DNA of 64,000 bases, taken from the NCBI RefSeq assembly GCF_030263895.1, contig NZ_CP127161.1, positions 682,001 to 746,000 of the forward strand, in the 5' to 3' direction. A program made the translations under genes and the position numbers. The notes under the pieces were generated by a model. It searched no databases. It was not told the origin of the DNA and worked only from the letters and a program-made list of their open reading frames with translations. Origin of the DNA: Proteiniborus sp. MB09-C3. GTDB lineage: Bacteria > Bacillota > Clostridia > Tissierellales > Proteiniboraceae. Each line of letters starts with the position of its first letter. The first letter of the stretch is position 1. Below, piece by piece: positions 8,879-17,079 of this stretch.

Positions 8879-9948
8879 CTCATACTTAAAATTGAATTCT
8901 TCTGCTTATGCATACAAAAGCCTAGCTTTATCAGTATTTCTATTAACTCGGCATAGGTAGTGCCATCTGTTTTTTCCCATAGGGCTGGAAACATGCTGTA
9001 TGCAGTGAAGCCTGGCAGAGTATTGACTTCGTTTACGTAGAACTTATTTTCATCGGTGACGAAGTAATCAACTCTTACAAGGCCACAGCAATTTATTAGC
9101 TTAAAGGCTTGAATAGCAGTTTCCCTCATAACTTCACTTATTTCTGTAGATAATCTGGCAGGTATAATAGGAACTAATTTCCCATCCACATACTTAGCAG
9201 CATAGTCCATGAACTGTCTTTCTTGAATATATTCACCAACTACAGAGGCTTTAGGACAATCATTTCCTATTACTGCAATTTGCATTTCTCTGCCGATTAA
9301 TTCTTCTTCAATTATTATTTTACTGTCATATAGGAAAGCTTCCTTTATTGCTTCTTTAAGCTGATCTCTATTTCCACAGCGGTTTATTCCAACGCTGGAG
9401 CCTAATTTTGCAGGCTTGACAAAGCAAGGATAACCAATAAGGTCCTCAACTTGTTTATAAACCTGCTCTTCATCTGTTTTCCAAGAATGAAGCTTAGTAG
9501 AAGTATACTTTGCCTGTGGAATATTCCCTAATGAAAATATATCCTTCATCACAACCTTATCTATTCCTGCCGCTGATGATAGGACACCATTGCCTACATA
9601 AGGGATATTTAGCATTTCAAACAATCCTTGAATTGTACCATCTTCTCCATATGTTCCATGTAAAACTGGGAAGACGATGCTTTTTTCATTTTTCTTAAAG
9701 TTTTTAGATAAGAAGTCTCCTAGGGAAGAAGTAACCGTAGCTGAACTACTAGATTGTAGCTGCTCTATGTCCTTTAAATTAGTCTTTAATCTTCCTAGAT
9801 CGCACCATACACCACTTTTTGTAATATAAACTAGATAAATATTGTATTTGTTTTTGTCTAGTGAATTGATTACTGAAAATGCACTTGAAAGAGATACATC
9901 ATGTTCTACTGATTTTCCGCCGTAAATTACATAAATATTTGTTTTCAT
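8866..9948 (-). CDS. ddl: D-alanine--D-alanine ligase
   Basis: This ATP-grasp ligase of 360 residues begins with IYVIYGGKSVEHDVSLSSA and contains HGTYGEDG, VKPAKLGSSVGI and the metal site FYVNEVNTLPGF. The omega-loop reads DYAAKY. The final Lys-Tyr pair is the one found in D-Ala-D-Ala (and some D-Ala-D-Ser) ligases rather than D-lactate ligases. This suggests a normal ligase and not a VanA/B-type resistance enzyme. An AGGAGG lies just before the ATG. It leads the operon with murF and alr. Confidence 0.94.
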   Translation of the reverse strand: MKTNIYVIYGGKSVEHDVSLSSAFSVINSLDKNKYNIYLVYITKSGVWCDLGRLKTNLKDIEQLQSSSSATVTSSLGDFLSKNFKKNEKSIVFPVLHGTYGEDGTIQGLFEMLNIPYVGNGVLSSAAGIDKVVMKDIFSLGNIPQAKYTSTKLHSWKTDEEQVYKQVEDLIGYPCFVKPAKLGSSVGINRCGNRDQLKEAIKEAFLYDSKIIIEEELIGREMQIAVIGNDCPKASVVGEYIQERQFMDYAAKYVDGKLVPIIPARLSTEISEVMRETAIQAFKLINCCGLVRVDYFVTDENKFYVNEVNTLPGFTAYSMFPALWEKTDGTTYAELIEILIKLGFCMHKQKNSILSMRWEK

Positions 9949-10254
9949 ATTTTCCTCCTACTGTCCATTGTTTATAACTTTATTTTACAGAAAGGATATT
10001 ACAAATTACTATTCATATTTCTTACAAATTTCTTAAAGAACTGAGATCTCATTCAAAATATGTTGTTATGTCATAAAATTGACTAGCACAATAGATAAAA
10101 TTAGGCTAGTTTTATTTTTTACTGTATTTAACAAGTAACAGATATTATTGTCGATATTAATAAATATCTATGCTAAAATAGAATTAGATTCAATTTTAAA
10201 AATATTATTAATTTTTGTACTTTGGTTGCTATGAGATCTGGTGGAGGTGACTTT
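9949..10254. other. divergent intergenic region (ddl operon / sigma-54 regulator)
   Basis: No gene is seen here. The segment should hold the promoters of the leftward ddl operon and the rightward regulator. A hairpin CTAGC...GGCTAG followed by TTTTATTTTTT lies near 10084-10121. A palindrome GATATT-AATA-AATATC lies at 10153-10168, shortly before the regulator gene. No sigma-54 promoter is seen for the regulator itself. Confidence 0.5.
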
Positions 10255-11718
10255 ATGAACGGTAAGCAAGGAGATAATCAAATTCAAAAAGGAAATCAAT
10301 ATAATCAAATCCTAGAGAAAAATGTTAGAGCAATGGATGAAGATACGATACTAACCGAATATTTGATTTCTATGATGAATAAAATATTTGATCCCCTTCC
10401 TGTACCTTTTATTTTGTTGGACAAGGATACTAAAATTAGAATGATCAATCAAGTATTTGCTGATTTTCTTGGTTTTCCTAAGGAAGAGATAATAGGTAAG
10501 CCAGTATTGCAGGTGGACAAGTATTCCAGATTTCCTTATGTATTTAAAACTAAAAAGCCAGAAATAGCTTGGAAACATACATTTGAAAACGGTCATACTG
10601 CAATAGTACATAGGTTAATTGTTTCTGATGAAAATGGTGAAGTAAAATATGCAGTTGGAATGGTGCTCTTTGAAGACCTTGAGCAGTTTAAGAGAATAGT
10701 TGAAAAAAATAGACTGCTAGAAACGGAGCTCCATCTATATAAAAATCAGCTAAAGGAAATGCATGGAGCAAAATATTCCTGGGACACTATAATTGGAAAC
10801 AGCGAAAAGATGGCTCACGCAAAATTTATTGGGAAAAGGGCTTCAAGCTCAAATTCGAATGTTTTGATCCTAGGAGAAAGCGGGACTGGAAAAGAGCTAT
10901 TTGCTCATGCAATACATAACGGCAGTGTGAGAAGTTTTTCTCCATTTGTAAAGATTAATAGTGCAGCTATACCATCAGAGCTACTTGAATCAGAATTGTT
11001 TGGATATGAGGATGGGGCATTCACTGGTGCTAAAAAAGGTGGTAAAATTGGTAAGTTTGAGTTGGCAAACAGTGGCAGTATCTTCCTGGATGAAATTGGA
11101 GATATGCCACTTAAAATGCAGGCAAAGCTGTTAAGAGTGTTACAAGAAAAAGAATTTGAAAGAGTTGGTGGCAATAGTATTGTCAAGGTTGATGTTAGAG
11201 TCATTGCAGCTACCAACAAGGACTTAAAAAAGCTAATAGAAGAAGGAAAGTTTAGAGAAGATTTATATTATAGGCTAAATGTCATGACTTTAGAGATACC
11301 ACCTTTAAGGGAAAGATATGGAGATATAGAGGAACTTGTGACAATGCTGCTTAAAAAGCTTTCAAACCAGCTTGGAAGGTATGTTTCTAATATATCTGAT
11401 AAAGCTAAGGAATACCTTATTGGACACAATTGGCCAGGAAATGTAAGAGAGCTAGAGAATGTATTGGAAAGAGCGATAAATCTTACCGATTCAGATACTA
11501 TATTGCCTATTCATCTTCCTGTATATTTGACTCAAAGCGCCAAAAGAGTGTCAGATGGTCCTATAAGGCCATTAAAAGATGTAATAGAGGATACAGAAAA
11601 AGAAGCTATTGTAAGATGTTTAGAGTATACGGATGGTAACAAGCTGAAAACAGCTAAACTTCTAAATATCAGTCGTTCAAGTTTATATGATAAGATGGAG
11701 AGATATGGAATATCTTAA
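10255..11718 (+). CDS. sigma-54-dependent transcriptional activator with PAS sensor
   Basis: This is an enhancer-binding protein of about 487 residues. An N-terminal PAS domain (about residues 40-150) is followed by an AAA+ domain with Walker A GESGTGKE (about residue 207), the sigma-54-contacting GAFTGA loop (about 255) and Walker B SIFLDEIGD. A Fis-type helix-turn-helix sits at the C terminus (LKTAKLLNISRSSLY). There is no receiver domain, so it probably senses a small molecule through PAS. ATG at 10255 has GGAGG eight bases upstream and is preferred over the open frame from 10222. Two -24/-12 promoters downstream (11800 and 12787) are its likely targets. Confidence 0.93.
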   Translation: MNGKQGDNQIQKGNQYNQILEKNVRAMDEDTILTEYLISMMNKIFDPLPVPFILLDKDTKIRMINQVFADFLGFPKEEIIGKPVLQVDKYSRFPYVFKTKKPEIAWKHTFENGHTAIVHRLIVSDENGEVKYAVGMVLFEDLEQFKRIVEKNRLLETELHLYKNQLKEMHGAKYSWDTIIGNSEKMAHAKFIGKRASSSNSNVLILGESGTGKELFAHAIHNGSVRSFSPFVKINSAAIPSELLESELFGYEDGAFTGAKKGGKIGKFELANSGSIFLDEIGDMPLKMQAKLLRVLQEKEFERVGGNSIVKVDVRVIAATNKDLKKLIEEGKFREDLYYRLNVMTLEIPPLRERYGDIEELVTMLLKKLSNQLGRYVSNISDKAKEYLIGHNWPGNVRELENVLERAINLTDSDTILPIHLPVYLTQSAKRVSDGPIRPLKDVIEDTEKEAIVRCLEYTDGNKLKTAKLLNISRSSLYDKMERYGIS

Positions 11719-11799
11719 TACAAATAGTTCAAAAGTAAAGTATATTTCTAAGCGACAATGTTAAAAAAGTAACAAGGATGTCGAAAGCTCTAATGCTTA

Positions 11800-11815
11800 T
11801 GGCATAGAAGTTGCA
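11800..11815 (+). promoter_or_regulatory. sigma-54 (-24/-12) promoter for the MaoC gene
   Basis: TGGCAT-AGAAG-TTGCA matches the consensus TGGCAC-N5-TTGCW at all but one position, with exact spacing. It lies 39 bases before the MaoC start, right after the sigma-54 activator gene. A perfect inverted repeat TGTTA-N6-TAACA at 11759-11774 lies just upstream and might be a protein-binding site. Confidence 0.88.
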
Positions 11816-11854
11816 TTGTTATTCAATAAAATATAAATTTGAGGAGGGTGTCAA

Positions 11855-12271
11855 ATGAAAGGTAAAACTATAAGTGAAATTAAGTTAGGAGACAAGGCTT
11901 TTTTTGAAAAAACGATTTCAGAAACTGACGTGTACATGTATGCAGGTATTACAGGAGATTTAAACCCAGCTCACATTAATGAAGAATATGCAAAAGATAC
12001 AATGTTTAAAGGAAGGATAGCACATGGGATGCTGACTGCTGGTCTAGTATCTGCTGTATTAGGAATGAGGCTTCCAGGACCTGGTACTATATACTTAAAG
12101 CAAGAACTTAAATTTACAGCTCCAGTTAGAATGGGAGACACAATTAAAGCAGAAGTCGAAGTTTCTGAGATGATAACAGAAAAGAACAGGATAATTTTAA
12201 GGACTACCTGCACAAATCAGAATGGAGATATAGTGCTCGATGGTATGGCTACAGTAATGCCTCCTAGGTAA
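11855..12271 (+). CDS. MaoC-like (R)-specific enoyl-CoA hydratase
   Basis: This 138-residue hot-dog-fold protein has the hydratase-2 motif: YAGITGDLNPAHINEEYA carries the catalytic Asp and His, followed by FKGRIAHGML. It resembles PhaJ-type enzymes that hydrate trans-2-enoyl-CoA to (R)-3-hydroxyacyl-CoA. A GGAGGG site precedes the ATG. The gene is a single-cistron unit between a sigma-54 promoter and a terminator. It probably acts with the acyl-CoA enzymes encoded after 12.8 kb, which have the same type of promoter. That link is inference. Confidence 0.9.
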   Translation: MKGKTISEIKLGDKAFFEKTISETDVYMYAGITGDLNPAHINEEYAKDTMFKGRIAHGMLTAGLVSAVLGMRLPGPGTIYLKQELKFTAPVRMGDTIKAEVEVSEMITEKNRIILRTTCTNQNGDIVLDGMATVMPPR

Positions 12272-12396
12272 TATCAGAAGGTGTGAGGATTAAGATTAAA
12301 CTGTTTGTTTTTAGGACAGTGTTTGAAATAAGTACAAAATATTGTAAAAAGATAAGCACTTATTGTGCTTAGTAAAAAGCGATTATACAAGATTAG

Positions 12397-12427
12397 AGGC
12401 TACCTTATATTTAAAGGTAGCCTTTTT
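12397..12427 (+). terminator. terminator of the MaoC gene
   Basis: A perfect 10-bp stem AGGCTACCTT / AAGGTAGCCT is followed by TTTT. It sits directly before the tandem repeat unit. Confidence 0.9.
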
Positions 12428-12549
12428 ATGACCTAACCCGATTTTCTGAATGCTTTTATCAGAAAATCGATGGTAGGTCAAACGCAACGAGGACCAAATT
12501 TATGTGAGCGTTAGCGAACAAATAAATTTGAGTAGCGAGACTGCGGAAA
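12428..12549. repeat. structured repeat unit, tandem copy 1 (122 bp)
   Basis: This is the first of two head-to-tail 122-bp units. The left half is a palindrome (CGATTTTCTGA...TCAGAAAATCG) inside an outer CCTA...TAGG pair. The right half is a second palindrome (CAAATTTAT...ATAAATTTG) around GTGAGCGTTAGCGAAC. Related copies occur at 25811 and, as a fragment, at 22949. Confidence 0.88.
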
Positions 12550-12671
12550 ATGACCTAACCCGATTTTCTGAATGCTTTTATCAGAAAATCGATGGTAGGT
12601 CAAACGCAACGAGGACCAAATTTATGTGAGCGCTAGCGAACAAATAAATTTGAGTAGCGAGATTGCGTATA
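12550..12671. repeat. structured repeat unit, tandem copy 2
   Basis: This unit is nearly identical to the preceding one. The visible differences are GCGTTAGCG versus GCGCTAGCG, GAGACTGCG versus GAGATTGCG, and the last few bases. Such high identity suggests recent duplication or homogenisation. No open frame is carried. Confidence 0.88.
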
Positions 12672-12786
12672 ACGAATTAGTACAAATTTTATACATGTAC
12701 AGAATAAAGACAAAAAAGTTTAGATTCTGAAAGAGAAATTCGGCTATAGATCACCAATAATGGAGATCAAATACAAAAAACGGTAT

Positions 12787-12802
12787 TGGCATATATATTG
12801 CA
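12787..12802 (+). promoter_or_regulatory. sigma-54 (-24/-12) promoter for the hydrolase-KAS III-CoA transferase-ABC operon
   Basis: TGGCAT-ATATA-TTGCA uses the same -24 and -12 boxes as the promoter at 11800. It lies 68 bases before the first gene of the operon. It makes the whole run to 22637 a likely target of the activator encoded at 10255. Confidence 0.86.
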
Positions 12803-12870
12803 TTAGAAAATCTATAAGAAAGCTGCAAAAAACGATTAAATATTTAAAAATATTAAAGTAGGAGGATGAC

Positions 12871-13764
12871 ATGTCTGAGATTATGCTAAATTTAATTGAA
12901 TTACCAAATGGTGAAGCCATGAGTTACAGAAAAACAGGTAAGGGCAGCAAAATTATTATATTAGTTCACGGTAATATGTCTACATCAAAGCATTGGGATA
13001 CAGTTATGGAGAACATGCCCGAGGAATATACCGTTTATGCCATAGACCTGAGAGGTTTTGGAGCTTCGACCTATAATACTAGAGTAAATTCATTAAGAGA
13101 TTTTTCAGAAGATCTTAAGCTATTTGCAGATGCCATGGGACTTAATGAGTTTTATTTAGCAGGCTGGTCTACAGGCGGTGGAGTAGCTATGTATTTTGCC
13201 ATAGATTATCCTACATATGTCAAAAAACTGATATTAGTTGAATCTGTAGGAATAAAGGGATATCCAATATTTAAGAAAGATGCTGCTGGTAATCCTATTA
13301 TTGGCCAATTCTTAAAGACTAAAGAAGAGATTGAATCTGACCCAGTACAAGTAGTACCTATATTGAATGCATATAGAGATAGAAACAAGGCTTTCCTTAA
13401 AGCTGTATGGGATTCATCAATATATGTATCCGCAAAGCCTACAGAAGAAAGATACGAAGAGTACTTAGAAGCTATGCTTACTCAAAGAAACTTAGTAGAT
13501 ATAGACTATTCCTTAGTTCATTTTAACATATCAGATGAACATAACGGAGTAGTGGAAGGTTCAGGAGAAGTTCATAAGATTAAGGCTCCTACACTGGTTA
13601 TACAAGGCAAAAATGATTTAATAGTACCTATGTCTATGGGTATAGGAATAGCTGATGGCATAGGGGAAAACGTTAAACTAGAATTATTAGATGGAGGAGG
13701 CCATTCTCCTATAACGGATGATCTGGATAGATTTATGAATTTAATTTTGACCTTTATGAATTAG
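12871..13764 (+). CDS. alpha/beta hydrolase (first of two)
   Basis: The 297-residue protein has the alpha/beta hydrolase order: an oxyanion segment LVHGNMSTSKHW, then DLRGFGAS, then the nucleophile elbow GWSTGG with Ser100. A late acid region follows (QGKNDLIVP) and then the base GGGHSPI. No signal peptide is seen, so it acts in the cytoplasm. AGGAGGATG precedes its ATG. It is the first gene after a sigma-54 promoter and lies with acyl-CoA enzymes. Ester, thioester or C-C bond cleavage are all possible, and the substrate is unknown. Confidence 0.9.
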   Translation: MSEIMLNLIELPNGEAMSYRKTGKGSKIIILVHGNMSTSKHWDTVMENMPEEYTVYAIDLRGFGASTYNTRVNSLRDFSEDLKLFADAMGLNEFYLAGWSTGGGVAMYFAIDYPTYVKKLILVESVGIKGYPIFKKDAAGNPIIGQFLKTKEEIESDPVQVVPILNAYRDRNKAFLKAVWDSSIYVSAKPTEERYEEYLEAMLTQRNLVDIDYSLVHFNISDEHNGVVEGSGEVHKIKAPTLVIQGKNDLIVPMSMGIGIADGIGENVKLELLDGGGHSPITDDLDRFMNLILTFMN

Positions 13765-13849
13765 GGAAAGTAAATAGGTATTTCAAAATATTATCTAAGG
13801 CTTTATGGATTACTTAAATAATATTGCCTTTATGAGAAAGGGGAAGGAA

Positions 13850-14674
13850 ATGAGCAATCTTTTAGATAGTTTTGTAGCTGTTGCTCCCTATATAAATAGA
13901 CTTACTAATACTGATTTTGCTGTTTCTGTTTGTGACGTTGAGAAATGTTTGATATATATACCAAGTGAAAAGCAAGATCATAAAATAAAGAATGGTTCGC
14001 CCCATGTAAAGGGTTCAGTATCTTATGAAAGTATTATTACTGGCAAAAAGGTTGTTAGGAGAGTTGGAAGTGAAGTATTTGGATTCCCTTATATTGCAAT
14101 CGCTATTCCGATTTTTGACGAATTTGGAAAGATAGCAGGCTCTGTTGGCTTCTTCGAGGCTGTAGATAGGCAGGATTTGCTGTTGGTACTAGCAGACAAC
14201 CTTCATGATGCAATGCAGCAAATGGTATCTATTACTGAAGTCATATCTGACAACTCATTAAAGCTTAAAGATGTGGGTAAAAACCTTAGCTTTATCACAA
14301 ATGAATCATTGCAAAGAGTAGAAGATACTGAAAACATATTGGGATTTATCAGAACTATTTCAAACAAAACAAATATGTTGGGGCTAAACGCTTTTATAGA
14401 AGCAGCAAGGATTGGAAAAGAAGGCAACGGTTTTAAAGTAGTTGCAGAAGAAGTTAGAAATCTTGCCGATGAGACTAGTGCATATATTAAAAATGCAGAC
14501 AAAATAATAGAGGAGCTTAGAGAAGCTACTAGCCAAATTACAGAAAGACTTGATGAGCTTTTAAATATTTCATCTCATCAAATAGAAATAAATAATTATA
14601 TAAATAGTCTAGTTAAGGAATTAAATGAAAGAGCAGAAAAGCTGAGAGAAAAAGCACAGCTACTAACTGAATAA
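13850..14674 (+). CDS. soluble methyl-accepting-chemotaxis-like sensor
   Basis: This 274-residue protein has no transmembrane segment. The N-terminal half (residues 1-115) looks like a small ligand-sensing domain. The C-terminal half carries the MCP signalling hairpin (NMLGLNAFIEAARIG...GFKVVAEEVRNLADE). ATG at 13850 has GGGGA six bases upstream and is chosen over ATG at 13805, which lacks a site. It lies inside the sigma-54 operon, so it may couple the same compound to chemotaxis. It is also much shorter than standard MCPs, a form common in Clostridia. Confidence 0.86.
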   Translation: MSNLLDSFVAVAPYINRLTNTDFAVSVCDVEKCLIYIPSEKQDHKIKNGSPHVKGSVSYESIITGKKVVRRVGSEVFGFPYIAIAIPIFDEFGKIAGSVGFFEAVDRQDLLLVLADNLHDAMQQMVSITEVISDNSLKLKDVGKNLSFITNESLQRVEDTENILGFIRTISNKTNMLGLNAFIEAARIGKEGNGFKVVAEEVRNLADETSAYIKNADKIIEELREATSQITERLDELLNISSHQIEINNYINSLVKELNERAEKLREKAQLLTE

Positions 14675-14701
14675 ATAAACATAAAATAGGAGGGTTTTAC
14701 T

Positions 14702-15730
14702 ATGTTAAATACTAAAGCAAATGTAGGAATTGTTGGAACTGGTATGTACATTCCTGAAGGAAGAATGACAGCTAAGGAAATCTCAGAAGCTACTAAAGGC
14801 TACTGGACAGAGGAAGCCGTCATAAATAAATTAGGGATTATTGAGAAGCCAATACCAGGGAAAAATGATGGAACACAAGAGATGGGAGTAAGGGCAGGAC
14901 TTGATGCAATTAAGAGAACTGGAATTGATCCAAAGGAAATAGATTTAATCATATGTATGGGAGAGGAATGGAAGGAATATCCTCTAACAACATCCGGGAT
15001 CTACATTCAGGAGAAAATAGGAGCTACAAATGCATGGGCTATAGATGTTCAGCAAAGATGCTGTACTACTGTTGCAGCTATGAAAATAGCTAAGGATATG
15101 ATTCTTGCAGATGAAGATATAAACACTGCAATGGTCGTAGGCGGCTATAGAAATGGAGACTTTGTAGATTATACTGACAAGGACATGTCAATGATGTATA
15201 ACCTTTCTGCAGGTGGTGGAGCTATAATATTAAAGAAAAACTACAATAAAAACCTATTGCTTGGTACCCATATAATGACTGATGGAACTATGGCAAGAGA
15301 TGCAGGAGTAGAGTTTGGAGGAACTGAAAAGCCAATTACTTGCGAAAATATTGGAGAAGCATATAAATCATTAAGACTTTTTGATGCAAAGCATATGAAA
15401 GACAGATTAAATGAAGTTTCTATGAGTAACTGGTATCATTGTATAGACAGAGCCTTTGAAAAATCAGGAATATCTAAAGACCAGTTAGGTTATTTAGCAG
15501 TATTGCATTTTAAATATTCACAACATAAGGGAATGGTAGAATCTCTTGGCTTAACTGAGGATCAATCAGTATATCTCTCTAATTATGGGCATATGGGTCA
15601 AGTAGACCAAATACTATCACTTCACTTAGCATTAGAGCAAGGAAAGATTGAAAATGGAACTGTAATATCAATGATAGCTGCAGGGATTGGATATGCATGG
15701 GCGGCAAACGTTATCAAATGGGGTAAATAG
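14702..15730 (+). CDS. KAS III-like beta-ketoacyl synthase / thiolase-superfamily enzyme
   Basis: The 342-residue protein has the FabH/HMG-CoA-synthase-like fold: VGIVGTGMYIPEGRMTA at the start, a nucleophile region DVQQRCCTT with Cys120 as the likely active residue and a second Cys beside it, a His in LHFKYSQHKG, and SNYGHMGQVD near the end. The AGGAGG start context is clear. In this catabolic-looking operon it may run toward thiolysis, or condense an acyl-CoA, rather than start fatty-acid synthesis. There is no acyl carrier protein, fabD or fabF nearby. The reaction is not established. Confidence 0.88.
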   Translation: MLNTKANVGIVGTGMYIPEGRMTAKEISEATKGYWTEEAVINKLGIIEKPIPGKNDGTQEMGVRAGLDAIKRTGIDPKEIDLIICMGEEWKEYPLTTSGIYIQEKIGATNAWAIDVQQRCCTTVAAMKIAKDMILADEDINTAMVVGGYRNGDFVDYTDKDMSMMYNLSAGGGAIILKKNYNKNLLLGTHIMTDGTMARDAGVEFGGTEKPITCENIGEAYKSLRLFDAKHMKDRLNEVSMSNWYHCIDRAFEKSGISKDQLGYLAVLHFKYSQHKGMVESLGLTEDQSVYLSNYGHMGQVDQILSLHLALEQGKIENGTVISMIAAGIGYAWAANVIKWGK

Positions 15731-15742
15731 GAGGGAAAACTG

Positions 15743-17062
15743 ATGAACATAAAGGAAATATACAATAGTAAAGTAATAACAGTGGAAGAAGCAATCAACA
15801 AGATTAAAACAGATGACAATGTAGTATCTGCTTTATCAGCTGCAGAACCTAGAGAAATTCTTTCAAAGCTACACACTATTTCAGATAGAGTGAGAAATGT
15901 CAATGTAGCTACATGTCTTCCAATGGGTGACTACGACTATTTTGTAAATCCCGAATACAAAGAGAGCTTCTTAATGGAAGGGTGGTTCTACAGTCCATCA
16001 ATAAGAAAAGCTCATAAAAACGGTAATGTATCTTTTATACCTAACCATCTTCATCTGGCAGCAACTAAAAGAATTTATCATAGAAAACCAAATGTCTTTA
16101 TAGGAACAGGTTCATCAATGGATAAGCACGGTTTTATTTCCATTTCACTCAGTGCAACCTATGAAAGAGAAATGATTGAAAATGCTGACATTGTGATACT
16201 TGAAGTTAATCCAAATATGCCAAGGACCTTTGGGGATGCAATAATACATGTTAGTGATGTAGACTATGTAGTGGAGACTGATTACCCAGTTCCACAGCTA
16301 GGAACAGTAGAGCCTTCTGAAAAGGATAAGATAATAGGAAAATATATTGCTGACCTAGTAGAAGATGGTTCAACTATACAGCTGGGAATAGGAGGTATTC
16401 CAAATGCAGTAGCAGCAGAGCTGATGCATAAGAAGGATTTAGGAATCCATACTGAAATGTTTACAGATGGCATGGTTGATTTATATGAGGCAGGGGTAAT
16501 TACAGGAAGGTATAAGACACTACTGCCAGGAAAAATGGTAGCTACTTTTGCTTTAGGAACTCAGAAGCTATACGACTTTATAGACGACAACCCAGCAGTT
16601 AATATAATGAGAGGCTCATGGGTAAATGACCCTTATATAATAGGACAAAACTATAAGATGGTATCTATAAATACCACATTGGAAATTGATTTAACAGGTC
16701 AATGCTGTTCAGAAGCAATAGGGCATGTTCAATTTAGTGGTACAGGAGGTCAAGCAGATACTGCTATAGGTGCTCAACTGTCTAAGGGTGGAAAATCTAT
16801 TATAGCCCTATACTCTACAGCAAATGTGAGAGTTCCCGGAACTGATAAGAGAAAAACAATATCTAAGATTGTTACAAGACTGGCTCAAGGTGCTGCTGTA
16901 TCACTTTCAAGAAACGACGTTGATTTTGTAGTTACAGAATATGGAGTAGCTTCACTTAGAGGTGCCTCCATAAGAGATAGAGTCAAGGCTCTAATAGATA
17001 TCTCACATCCAGATTTTAGGGAACAACTAAAAGAAGAAGCAAAAGAATTGATGATTTGGTAA
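15743..17062 (+). CDS. acetyl-CoA hydrolase/transferase family (acyl-CoA:carboxylate CoA-transferase)
   Basis: This 439-residue enzyme is of the 4-hydroxybutyrate/butyryl CoA-transferase type. Family segments include FIGTGSSMDKHGFISISLS, QLGIGGIPNAVAAEL, the catalytic Glu238 in IHTEMFTDGM, and a late YGVASLRGASI. A good GGAGGG ribosome site precedes it, 12 bases after the KAS III gene. In context it would activate an imported carboxylate by moving CoA from acetyl-CoA or another acyl-CoA. Substrate preference cannot be read from sequence. Confidence 0.92.
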   Translation: MNIKEIYNSKVITVEEAINKIKTDDNVVSALSAAEPREILSKLHTISDRVRNVNVATCLPMGDYDYFVNPEYKESFLMEGWFYSPSIRKAHKNGNVSFIPNHLHLAATKRIYHRKPNVFIGTGSSMDKHGFISISLSATYEREMIENADIVILEVNPNMPRTFGDAIIHVSDVDYVVETDYPVPQLGTVEPSEKDKIIGKYIADLVEDGSTIQLGIGGIPNAVAAELMHKKDLGIHTEMFTDGMVDLYEAGVITGRYKTLLPGKMVATFALGTQKLYDFIDDNPAVNIMRGSWVNDPYIIGQNYKMVSINTTLEIDLTGQCCSEAIGHVQFSGTGGQADTAIGAQLSKGGKSIIALYSTANVRVPGTDKRKTISKIVTRLAQGAAVSLSRNDVDFVVTEYGVASLRGASIRDRVKALIDISHPDFREQLKEEAKELMIW

Positions 17063-17079
17063 TCTAAGGAGGGTGAACA

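Noticed and set aside
5398-9948. A VanG- or VanB-type vancomycin resistance operon
   Set aside because: No vanR, vanS, vanX, vanY or vanH is present. The ligase omega loop looks like a normal D-Ala-D-Ala ligase, and vanW is on the opposite strand.
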